Assembly: GCA_902557935.1 (NCBI GenBank)
Contig: CACECJ010000002.1
Coordinates: forward strand, 1 to 64,000
Direction: 5' to 3'
Source of the DNA: an uncultured Pelagibacteraceae bacterium
GTDB taxonomy: Bacteria; Pseudomonadota; Alphaproteobacteria; Pelagibacterales; Pelagibacteraceae
DNA: 64,000 nt
The position numbers and the translations under genes are program-made. Below, one piece after another: positions 21,498 through 30,411 of the stretch. Below the pieces are notes generated by a model, which was not told where the DNA came from, ran no database searches, and saw only the letters and a program-made list of their open reading frames with translations. Every line of letters starts with the position of its first letter. Within the stretch, counting starts at the first letter, position 1.

Positions 21498-22379
21498 ATG
21501 AAAAAAGATCAAGTAGTAATTTTAGAAAAAAGAGGCACACTCTTAATAACTGGAGATGATGCTAAAGATTTTCTTCAAAATATTATTACTAATGATATTA
21601 ATAAGGTTACTCCCAAAAATTCTATTTTTTCAGCATTATTAACTCCTCAAGGCAAGTACTTAAACGAGTTTTTTATTATAAAAAATTCTACTGGGTATTT
21701 ATTAGATTGCGGTGAAAATTCTGCTAAAGAACTATTGAAAAATTTATCTAAGTACAAATTGAGATCAAAAGTTGATATTAAGGACCTTTCTTCAGAATAT
21801 GTGGTAGGAGTTATAAGTCATAAAAAATATCAAGATTTACAAAAAGAACTAGGATCTACAGATAATACAATTAATTATAGGAATACTCCTATTTTTTCTG
21901 ATTTAAGAAATAAACAGCTTGGAGCTAGGATATTTTCAAGTTTGGAAAAATTATATTTAACCATAAAAAAATTAAACCTTAAAATTATTGATAGTGATGA
22001 GTATTACTCCCTTGCCTATAAATTGGGCATTCCAGAAACAGGTCTGCACAATTTAAAAGATAGAATCTTTGGTCTAGAGGCAAATTTTGAAAAGCTTCAG
22101 GCTATAGATTTCAAAAAAGGATGTTTTATTGGTCAAGAGAATACTGCCAGAATGAAGTTAAAAAACAAGGTGAGACGTAAATTGCTTCCAATAGTATCTA
22201 AAGATGAATTAAAAATTGGAGATGAACTAATATTTAATAAGTCTGTGATTGGAAAAATATTAATTGATAGACCTTATCCTTTTGCTTTAATAAAACTTTT
22301 TGACCCAGATTTTTCAAAATTTAGATATGAGGATATAGATGCTAATAGTAGCAAGGTTAAAATAATCAATATCCCTTAA
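21498..22379 (+). CDS. ygfZ: Folate-binding protein YgfZ/GcvT-like
   Basis: LLITGDDAKDFLQNIITNDI, KKGCFIGQENTARMK signature. Confidence 0.88.
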   Translation: MKKDQVVILEKRGTLLITGDDAKDFLQNIITNDINKVTPKNSIFSALLTPQGKYLNEFFIIKNSTGYLLDCGENSAKELLKNLSKYKLRSKVDIKDLSSEYVVGVISHKKYQDLQKELGSTDNTINYRNTPIFSDLRNKQLGARIFSSLEKLYLTIKKLNLKIIDSDEYYSLAYKLGIPETGLHNLKDRIFGLEANFEKLQAIDFKKGCFIGQENTARMKLKNKVRRKLLPIVSKDELKIGDELIFNKSVIGKILIDRPYPFALIKLFDPDFSKFRYEDIDANSSKVKIINIP

Positions 22380-22437
22380 TTAATAATTGAATATAATTTT
22401 AATTGTTATATTAAGCTTAAAGCAGTATTAAATAACT

Positions 22438-22635
22438 ATGAAACATTTTTTGATAATTGTTTTTATTTTTTTGATGAGTACTAATTCATATGCCTATATT
22501 GATCCAGGAACAGGTGGGATATTACTTCAAGCTCTTCTCGGAGCTATAGCTGCGATTGGCGCTTATATCACGATATATTGGAGGAAATTTAAAAATTTAT
22601 TAAGTAAAATTTTTAAAGTTAAGAAAAAAGATTGA
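22438..22635 (+). CDS. Small membrane protein with YIDPGTGG motif
   Basis: Signal/TM N-terminus then YIDPGTGGILLQALLGAIAAIGAYITIYWRKFK; overlaps the following gene by 4 nt. Confidence 0.75.
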   Translation: MKHFLIIVFIFLMSTNSYAYIDPGTGGILLQALLGAIAAIGAYITIYWRKFKNLLSKIFKVKKKD

Positions 22636-24026
22636 CTAACTTATATTACGAACCTGGTTCATTCAGAGATCCAGCCGGTAAAATTTTTTATAAGAATGGA
22701 AAAGTATACCGAAAATTATCTGAAACAGGTGCCAAAAGATTTGACTACTTGAAAAAAGATAATCTTTTAGAAGAACTAATCAAAAAAGAATTCATCGTCA
22801 AAACCTCAGAAACTAATGGAAGACAAATAGACGATAAATTGAAAGGTGAAAAGATTTTAGAACACGAAAAAATTGATTTTATTTCTTATCCATTCGAATG
22901 GACGTTTAATCAATTAAAAGATGCAGCTTTATTTCATCTGGATTTTCAAATCTATTTGTTAAACAAAAATGCTAAACTCATTGATGCTAGTGCTTATAAT
23001 ATTCAATTTAAAGATAATAAACCAATATTCATTGATGTATTATCCATAGACGAATATAAAGATGGAGAGTTTTGGTATGCTCACAAACAGTTTTGTGAAA
23101 ATTTTTTTAATCCTCTTTTATTATCTTCAAGAAAAGGTGTAAGTTTTAATAATTGGTTTAGAGGTAATTTGGAAGGTATACAAACAAGTGACTTAAACTC
23201 TCTTCTTAATTTTTTTGATTTTACATCACCATCAGTTTTTATAAATGTTTTCATGATGAATAAATTAGATGAAAGATCTAAAATAAATCCAAAAAAAGCG
23301 AGTGATAAAGTGAAATTCTCCAAAAAATTTTCAAAAAAATCTTTCATAAATCTTCTTTCGCAAATGAGAAATTTTATAAGCAAATTAAAGTCAAAGAAAA
23401 AAATTTCAGATTGGGATACATATGAAGAAAATAATACCTACCAGGTCCAAGAGGAGGAGGACAAATTAAGCGTAATTAAAAATTTTGTAGATAAACATAA
23501 TCCTAGTTTTTTGGTAGATTTAGGATGTAACGAAGGTAAATATTCTGAGTATGCATCTAAACAAAAAAATGTCAAAGTGGTAGGAATTGATTTCGACCTA
23601 AACGTATTAGATAGAGCTTACATTAAGTCGAAAAAAAATAATCCAAATTTTTTTCCTATGTATGTTGATTTTTCTAATCCAAGTTCAAATTTAGGTTGGG
23701 CAGGCAGTGAAAGAAAAGGTCTTCAAGAAAGATCAAATTTTGATTGTGTTATTGCGTTAGCGTTAATTCACCATTTGGTAATAGCAAAAAATATTCCACT
23801 CGAAGATGTGATAAAATGGATAGTCTCTTTTGCGCCCTCAGGATTAATTGAATTCGTGCCTAAAGAGGATCCAACTGCTAAAATTATGATGAGTCTAAAA
23901 GGTGACATATTTAAAGATTATGAGGAAAAAAAATTTGAAACTTTATTATCAAAGTACGCAAAAATAAAAAATATTTCGAATGTAACTTCAACTAATAGAA
24001 AAATTTACGAGTTTAACAAAAATTAA
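22632..24026 (+). CDS. Class I SAM-dependent methyltransferase, NoeA-like
   Basis: FLVDLGCNEGKYSEYASK SAM motif I, NFDCVIALALIHHLV; TTG start inside the TTGA stop overlap. Confidence 0.75.
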   Translation: MTNLYYEPGSFRDPAGKIFYKNGKVYRKLSETGAKRFDYLKKDNLLEELIKKEFIVKTSETNGRQIDDKLKGEKILEHEKIDFISYPFEWTFNQLKDAALFHLDFQIYLLNKNAKLIDASAYNIQFKDNKPIFIDVLSIDEYKDGEFWYAHKQFCENFFNPLLLSSRKGVSFNNWFRGNLEGIQTSDLNSLLNFFDFTSPSVFINVFMMNKLDERSKINPKKASDKVKFSKKFSKKSFINLLSQMRNFISKLKSKKKISDWDTYEENNTYQVQEEEDKLSVIKNFVDKHNPSFLVDLGCNEGKYSEYASKQKNVKVVGIDFDLNVLDRAYIKSKKNNPNFFPMYVDFSNPSSNLGWAGSERKGLQERSNFDCVIALALIHHLVIAKNIPLEDVIKWIVSFAPSGLIEFVPKEDPTAKIMMSLKGDIFKDYEEKKFETLLSKYAKIKNISNVTSTNRKIYEFNKN

Positions 24027-24032
24027 GTTTGT

Positions 24033-25550
24033 TTAATTTTTTATATAAACTTTTCCGTAATTTTCCTCGCTTTCATAAAAAGTCTTATATTTTGTATCTT
24101 TAGAGTATTTGATCTCATTATTACCCGAGCAATTAAAAGCATATCTCATTATATTTACGGTAGATTTAGGGGTTTTAATTCCGTTGCATCTATTAGGAGC
24201 TTTATATGAAAAAAATATATCAAATCTACTTTCGATAGGGTCTAAGTTATATTTTTTCATAATATTTTTTTCAAAGGTCCAGCCGTGGTCGCCTAAGATA
24301 AATACTAAGTTATTTTCATCTATTTTTCTTATCCAGTTTTTTACAACGTTCAGTAGGCAATTATAAGCAAATTTATAATATTTTTTTTCAGCTAAATGGT
24401 CATTCTCTCTATAAATTATTTTTTTATCTAAACTACAGTCTTCGCTAAAATAAAAGGGAGGATGAGGACTTAAGACGTGGATAAAATAAATAGAATTTTT
24501 TTCATATTGGTATTTGTCATTTAATAAAAAATTTATAGCAAATTTATTATCATCAATATCTGAAAAAATATTAAGTGGATAAATTAGAATGCTATTAAAA
24601 TAAAATAATTTCATCTTTGAAAGATATTTACTATTTTTATTAGATCTCAAACAATTAATATAAATATTTTCTTTACATCCATGCCAATAGTTTCCTACCC
24701 AAAAAAATTTTTTTTCCGAAGATCTTAAAATTTTAAAAAAGTTATTATCCTTAGATTGATTTAGTATAAAAGATGGAAAAAAATTTTTTCTATTATTATA
24801 TTTTTTTGAATTTTCATTGACAGGATAATCTCCTTGTAATAATGAAGTCAAGCTTAAATAAGTTACATCATAATTTGTTACAAAATTTTCAATATAATTG
24901 AGTTTATTTTTTTTTAAAAATTTTTTCTCTATTTCTTTATTATCTATAATATCTAGTTTTTCAGCATTATCTAAACTCATCATTCCATCTAAAACTATAA
25001 AAAAAATTGTTTCATTGTTTTCACTTTTTTTAATTAAAGAAGGATTAAAAATATTTTTTTCGTTATTCAAATTTTTTTTTAATGGACTTTCATGATCAAT
25101 TTGATGGTTATAAAAATTTATAAGAAAATTGGCCAATTGTAAAAAGGTAAAGATTATTAAAAATCGTACCATGAATTCTATAATTTTTTTTGAAAATTTT
25201 AGGGTTATGATATATGCACCAATATATAAAAATAAAATTAAAAAATCATCAAATAAAAAATTTTGTTTATCATAAATCATTCCTTTTAAATTCTGGTAAA
25301 AAAAAGTTAAATAAAAGAATAAAGAATTAATTAAAAGAAATATTCCAAAAGATAAATTTTTTATAAAAAATGTATAAGTTAAAAAACTTAAAATAAATAT
25401 AATTGAAAAAAAACTTATTTGGGAAAATAGAATTATGTAAAAGTCCTCTTTGAGAATTTGCGGTAAATTTATCTCATTCAAAAAAGAAAGGATAGGAATT
25501 AAAAAAAGAAATAATGAAATTAAATAATATTTTTTTTGAGACTTATCCAT
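24033..25550 (-). CDS. Membrane-anchored sulfatase/phosphoethanolamine-transferase-like hydrolase
   Basis: Several N-terminal TM segments, then FFIVLDGMMSL, LTSLLQGDYPV, FIHVLSPHPPF, LVFILGDHGW, alkaline phosphatase superfamily pattern. Confidence 0.75.
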   Translation of the reverse strand: MDKSQKKYYLISLFLFLIPILSFLNEINLPQILKEDFYIILFSQISFFSIIFILSFLTYTFFIKNLSFGIFLLINSLFFYLTFFYQNLKGMIYDKQNFLFDDFLILFLYIGAYIITLKFSKKIIEFMVRFLIIFTFLQLANFLINFYNHQIDHESPLKKNLNNEKNIFNPSLIKKSENNETIFFIVLDGMMSLDNAEKLDIIDNKEIEKKFLKKNKLNYIENFVTNYDVTYLSLTSLLQGDYPVNENSKKYNNRKNFFPSFILNQSKDNNFFKILRSSEKKFFWVGNYWHGCKENIYINCLRSNKNSKYLSKMKLFYFNSILIYPLNIFSDIDDNKFAINFLLNDKYQYEKNSIYFIHVLSPHPPFYFSEDCSLDKKIIYRENDHLAEKKYYKFAYNCLLNVVKNWIRKIDENNLVFILGDHGWTFEKNIMKKYNLDPIESRFDIFFSYKAPNRCNGIKTPKSTVNIMRYAFNCSGNNEIKYSKDTKYKTFYESEENYGKVYIKN

Positions 25551-25662
25551 AGATTATAATAATACATTTATGTGACTTTTAAAAGTTAAGTTAATATTTG
25601 ATCTTAAATTTAATAGTTTTATCTGTTTCAATAATTATTAATAAGTAATAAAATTAGAAATC

Positions 25663-25782
25663 TTAAATTGCGTTAAGTAATCTTGAAAGTGAAGCCAAAA
25701 TTCCATAACCACTTAATTCGATAAAGGCTATTATCAAAATTATTAACACTATACGCTTATTTTTTTTTAAATATTCAATCAT
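25663..25782 (-). CDS. Small membrane protein, 39 aa, immediately downstream of tRNA-Leu
   Basis: Manual translation: MIEYLKKNKRIVLIILIIAFIELSGYGILASLSRLLNAI*; one TM; 10 nt after the tRNA 3' end on the same strand. Confidence 0.4.
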   Translation of the reverse strand: MIEYLKKNKRIVLIILIIAFIELSGYGILASLSRLLNAI

Positions 25783-25792
25783 ATAACGCTTT

Positions 25793-25876
25793 TGGTGCGG
25801 TCGGAGAGACTCGAACTCTCACGGAAAACCCACACGCCCCTCAAGCGTGCCTGTCTACCAATTTCAGCACGACCGC
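25793..25876 (-). tRNA. tRNA-Leu (anticodon GAG), CCA encoded
   Basis: GCGGTCG...CGACCGC acceptor, anticodon stem-loop CACGC-TTGAGGG-GCGTG, T-loop GAGAGTTCGAGTCTCTC, CCA end. Confidence 0.93.
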
Positions 25877-25937
25877 AATAATAATGCGACAATAAATGAA
25901 TGACAATTTAATCTCAAGTTGGTAGATTGGAATTAGT

Positions 25938-26927
25938 ATGTCCGTACAACAACAAAATTTTGGCTCTACTCAAGAGATTTATAAAAAAATCTCAAAATTT
26001 ATACCTGAAGCTGAATGGAAAATTCACGCTCCACTAATAGAAAAAATTAATAAGATTAAAAAAGAGAAAAATACAATTATCTTAGCTCATAATTACCAAA
26101 CTCCAGAAATTTTCCATGGTGTAGCAGATATATCTGCAGATTCATTAGCGCTAGCAATAGAAGCTTCTAAAACAAAAGCTGATAAAATTATAATGTGTGG
26201 GGTGCACTTTATGGCAGAAACAGCAAAATTAATGTGTCCAGAAAAAAAAGTATTCCTTCCTGATATGCAAGCAGGTTGCTCTTTATCTAGTTCTATTACA
26301 GGTGAAGATGTAAAATTACTAAAACAAAAGTTTCCGGGCGTTCCTGTTGTCTCTTATGTAAATACTTCTGCAGACGTTAAAGCAGAGACTGATGTTTGCT
26401 GTACTTCAGCTAACGCAGTAAAAGTAGTTGAGTCTTTAAATGTAGATAAAGTAATTTTTCTACCTGACCAATATTTAGCAGACTATGTAGCAAAAAATAC
26501 TAAGGTCAAAATAATTTCTTGGAAAGGAACATGTATAGTGCATGAACAGTTTACAGGAAAAGAAATTGAAGAGATAAAATCCCAAAATCCTGGAATTAAA
26601 ATAATAGCCCATCCTGAATGTCCGCCAGATGTCATTGCTGCTTCTGATTTTGCAGGATCAACGTCCGGAATGATTGATTATGTAAAAAATAAGCAACCTA
26701 AAAAAGTTATGTTAGTTACAGAATGTTCAATGAGTGATAACGTAGAAGCTGATAATCCGAAAGTATCGTTTATCAAACCATGTAATTTATGTCCTTATAT
26801 GAAAAAAATTAATTTAAAAAAAATATTAGATTGTTTAGAAAATGAAACTAATGAGATTATTTTAGATAGTAAAACTATAGAGGCTGCGAGAAAATCTGTA
26901 ATAAGAATGACCGAGATCGGTCGTTAG
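25938..26927 (+). CDS. nadA: Quinolinate synthase
   Basis: TIILAHNYQTPEI, FLPDQYLADYVA, HPECPPDVIAASDFAGSTSGMIDYV. Confidence 0.95.
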   Translation: MSVQQQNFGSTQEIYKKISKFIPEAEWKIHAPLIEKINKIKKEKNTIILAHNYQTPEIFHGVADISADSLALAIEASKTKADKIIMCGVHFMAETAKLMCPEKKVFLPDMQAGCSLSSSITGEDVKLLKQKFPGVPVVSYVNTSADVKAETDVCCTSANAVKVVESLNVDKVIFLPDQYLADYVAKNTKVKIISWKGTCIVHEQFTGKEIEEIKSQNPGIKIIAHPECPPDVIAASDFAGSTSGMIDYVKNKQPKKVMLVTECSMSDNVEADNPKVSFIKPCNLCPYMKKINLKKILDCLENETNEIILDSKTIEAARKSVIRMTEIGR

Positions 26928-26931
26928 ATCA

Positions 26932-27762
26932 GTGCAAGTATTAAATCAATTTTATATAAAATCAGTTGTAAGAAAGGCTCTCGAGGAAGACCTGAAGCCA
27001 AGAGGTGATATCACTACAAACATCGTTAGTGCAAAAAATAAAATTATTAAAGCTAGGATAATAGCTAAACAGGATGGCATGATAGCAGGTCTAGAGTTTT
27101 GTAAGGTAGCTTTTAAATTAATCGGAAGAGAAACCGTTTTTACAAAGAAAGTCTCTGATGGGAAAAAAATAAGAAAAAATAAGATAATCGCAAATATAAA
27201 GGCTAAAACAAAAACAATTTTGACCGCTGAAAGAACTGCTTTGAATTTTCTAAATCATGCCTCAGGTATCGCTACTATTACTAATCAATTCGTAAAAAAA
27301 ATTGGTAAAAAAACTAAGATCTGTTGTACAAGAAAAACTACACCTAACTTAAGAGCACTAGAAAAATATGCTGTCAAAAAAGGTGGTGGTCATAATCACA
27401 GATATAATTTAAGCGATGAAATTCTTATTAAAGATAATCACATTAGTACATCTGATAATCTTAGAGAATTAGTTAAAAAAGCTATAAAAACAAAAAAAAT
27501 TGTTACAGTTGAAGTTGAAAATATAAATCAGCTTAAACAAATTTTAGGCTTAAAATTTAAAAGAGTACTTTTTGATAATATGAACTCCTCACAATTAAAA
27601 AATTGCTTAAAACTTTGCAAAAATAAATATGAAACAGAGTACTCCGGAAATGCTACTTTAAAAAATATTAAACAAATATCAAAAACAGGTGTAAATAGAA
27701 TTTCAGTTGGCGCGCTTACTCATAGCGCCAAATCATTTGATACTACTTTATTATTTAGATAA
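26932..27762 (+). CDS. nadC: Nicotinate-nucleotide pyrophosphorylase (carboxylating)
   Basis: TAERTALNFLNHASGIAT, CCTRKTTPNLRALEKYAVKKGGGHNHRYNLSD; GTG start. Confidence 0.95.
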   Translation: MQVLNQFYIKSVVRKALEEDLKPRGDITTNIVSAKNKIIKARIIAKQDGMIAGLEFCKVAFKLIGRETVFTKKVSDGKKIRKNKIIANIKAKTKTILTAERTALNFLNHASGIATITNQFVKKIGKKTKICCTRKTTPNLRALEKYAVKKGGGHNHRYNLSDEILIKDNHISTSDNLRELVKKAIKTKKIVTVEVENINQLKQILGLKFKRVLFDNMNSSQLKNCLKLCKNKYETEYSGNATLKNIKQISKTGVNRISVGALTHSAKSFDTTLLFR

Positions 27763-30411
27763 TTCTGCTTGAGCTGCAGCTAATCTTGCCACTGGAACTC
27801 TGAATGGAGAGCAGGAAACATAGTTAAGACCTGTTCTAGAGCAAAATTCAATGCTCTTTGGATCGCCACCGTGTTCACCGCAAATACCTAATTTAATATT
27901 TCTGTTTGTTTTTCTGCCCCTTGAAGACGCTATTTCTACAAGCTCCCCTACTCCATTTTGATCAATACTAACAAATGGGTCTACATCAAAAATTTTATTA
28001 TCAATATAATCGTTTAAAAATTTTCCTGAGTCATCTCTGCTTATTCCAAAAGTAGTTTGAGTTAAATCATTAGTTCCAAAGCTAAAAAAATCAGCATGTT
28101 TTGAAATAGACTTCGCTTGTAAAGCGGCTCTTGGTAATTCAATCATAGTGCCTACCATATACTCAAGTTTTAATCTATTTTCTTTTTCTATTTCTTTAGC
28201 TATTTTATTAACTAAATTTCTTAAAATTTTTAATTCAGATTCAGTTGAAACCAAAGGTATCATTATTTCTACAAAAGCTGCTTTTACTTTTTGCTTTTTT
28301 AGCTCTACTATAGCTTCAAATATTGCTCTGCATTGCATCTCATAAATCTCTGGAAAAGAAATACCAAGCCTACATCCTCTATGTCCAAGCATAGGATTTT
28401 CTTCATGAAGTTCTGCTATTCTATCTTTAACTTCTTTCGCTGATAAATTTAAGGATCTTGCGACTTCCTCTATGTCTTTATCAGCTTTTGGTAAAAACTC
28501 ATGAAGTGGTGGATCTAATAGTCTTACCGTAACAGGTAAGCCTGACATAACTTTAAATATTTTTTTAAAGTCTTCTTTTTGATGGGGAAGAAGTTTATCT
28601 AGCGCGCTATTTCTATCCTCTTTTGATTTTGACAAAATCATTTGTCTGACAGATAAGATTCGTTCTTCATCAAAGAACATATGCTCTGTTCTACATAAGC
28701 CAATTCCTTCAGCACCAAACTCTCTAGCTGTTTTACTTTCTGCTTCTGTTTCTGCATTAGTTCTCACTTTTAATTTTCTAAACTCATCAGCCCATTTCAT
28801 TATTGTAGAAAAGTATCCAGAAATTTCAGGTTGAACAGTCGGAACTAATCCTTTCATTACTTTTCCACTTCCACCGTCGATAGTAATTATATCTCCCTCC
28901 TTAATAATTACATCCCCAGCTTTAAATTGTTTTAACTCGTAATCTATTGTTATTTCACTTGAACCAGAAACACATGGTCTTCCCATTCCTCTTGCTACTA
29001 CTGCAGCATGACTTGTCATTCCTCCTCTTGCAGTAAGAATTCCTTTAGCTGCATGCATTCCATGTATATCTTCTGGTGAAGTTTCTAACCTCACTAATAT
29101 TGTATCTTGCATCATTCCATTTAATTTCTCTGCTTCATCAGCAGTGAAAACAACTTTACCACTTGCAGCTCCTGGTGACGCCGGTAAACCCGAAGCAATT
29201 ACCTCTTTCTTAACTTTTTCGTCTAAAGTGGGATGTAATAAAGTATCTAAAGTATTTGGATCAATTCTTTTGATTGCTTCTTTTTTTGAAATTAATTTTT
29301 CTTTAACCATATCCACTGCAATTTTAATTGCTGCTTTGGCTGTTCTTTTTCCTGATCTTGTTTGCAACATCCAAAGTTTATTATTTTCAACTGTAAATTC
29401 GATATCTTGCATGTCTTTATAATGCCTTTCTAACTTAAGAAATACTTTTGCAAGTTCTTTATAAACTTTAGGCATAGCCTCTTCCATTGAAGGATCTTTA
29501 GATCCTGAATCTTTTTTTGCTTTTTTAGTAATATATTGAGGAGTTCTAGTGCCTGCCACCACATCTTCACCTTGCGCATTAATAAGAAATTCTCCAAAAA
29601 ATGAATTTTCTCCTGTTGAAGGATTTCTTGTAAAGGCAACACCTGTTGAACAATCTTCGCCCATATTTCCAAAAACCATAGCTTGAATATTCACAGCTGT
29701 TCCCCAATGATCTGGAATTTGATTTAATTTTCTATAAGTTTTTGCTCTTTGGCTGTCCCAAGATAAAAATACTGCGTTTATTGCTCCTAATAATTGCTCT
29801 TTGACATCTTGAGGGAAATTAATTTTTTTTTCTTTTTTTACTAATTCTTTAAAATTAATAATTAAGCCATCCCAATCGCTCTCGTCTAGATCTGTATCTA
29901 GCAAAACTCCTTTAGTAAATTTGTAATTATCAATTAGCTCTTCAAATAAATGTCCTTCTACACCTAAAACTACATTACTGTACATTTGGATAAATCTTCT
30001 ATAACTATCTTTAGCAAATCTTCCGTTAGAAGTTCTCTTTTTCAGCGACTCTACTGTTCTATCATTGAGACCAAGATTTAAAATTGTATCCATCATGCCT
30101 GGCATTGAAATTCTAGCACCTGATCTAACTGAAACTAATAATGGATTTTTAAGATCACCAAATTTTTTTTGGGTTTTCTTTTCAATATTCTTTAGCTCTG
30201 ACTCAATTTTCCGTATTACTTTTTTGGGTAATTTTTTTTTATTCTTGTAAAATAAATCGCAAACTTCAGTCGTAATAGTAAATCCAGGGGGAACAGGTAA
30301 GCCTAATCTACCCATTTCACCAAGGTTTGCTCCTTTTCCACCCAAAATATTTTTTTTGTTCTTTAACTTTTTGGCGGATTTATCATTAAAGCTAAATATA
30401 ATTTTTGCCAT
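27751..30411 (-). CDS. ppdK: Pyruvate, phosphate dikinase
   Basis: GGKGANLGEMGRLGLPVPPGFTITTE, LTARGGMTSHAAVVARGMGRPCVSG. Confidence 0.97.
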   Translation of the reverse strand: MAKIIFSFNDKSAKKLKNKKNILGGKGANLGEMGRLGLPVPPGFTITTEVCDLFYKNKKKLPKKVIRKIESELKNIEKKTQKKFGDLKNPLLVSVRSGARISMPGMMDTILNLGLNDRTVESLKKRTSNGRFAKDSYRRFIQMYSNVVLGVEGHLFEELIDNYKFTKGVLLDTDLDESDWDGLIINFKELVKKEKKINFPQDVKEQLLGAINAVFLSWDSQRAKTYRKLNQIPDHWGTAVNIQAMVFGNMGEDCSTGVAFTRNPSTGENSFFGEFLINAQGEDVVAGTRTPQYITKKAKKDSGSKDPSMEEAMPKVYKELAKVFLKLERHYKDMQDIEFTVENNKLWMLQTRSGKRTAKAAIKIAVDMVKEKLISKKEAIKRIDPNTLDTLLHPTLDEKVKKEVIASGLPASPGAASGKVVFTADEAEKLNGMMQDTILVRLETSPEDIHGMHAAKGILTARGGMTSHAAVVARGMGRPCVSGSSEITIDYELKQFKAGDVIIKEGDIITIDGGSGKVMKGLVPTVQPEISGYFSTIMKWADEFRKLKVRTNAETEAESKTAREFGAEGIGLCRTEHMFFDEERILSVRQMILSKSKEDRNSALDKLLPHQKEDFKKIFKVMSGLPVTVRLLDPPLHEFLPKADKDIEEVARSLNLSAKEVKDRIAELHEENPMLGHRGCRLGISFPEIYEMQCRAIFEAIVELKKQKVKAAFVEIMIPLVSTESELKILRNLVNKIAKEIEKENRLKLEYMVGTMIELPRAALQAKSISKHADFFSFGTNDLTQTTFGISRDDSGKFLNDYIDNKIFDVDPFVSIDQNGVGELVEIASSRGRKTNRNIKLGICGEHGGDPKSIEFCSRTGLNYVSCSPFRVPVARLAAAQAELSK

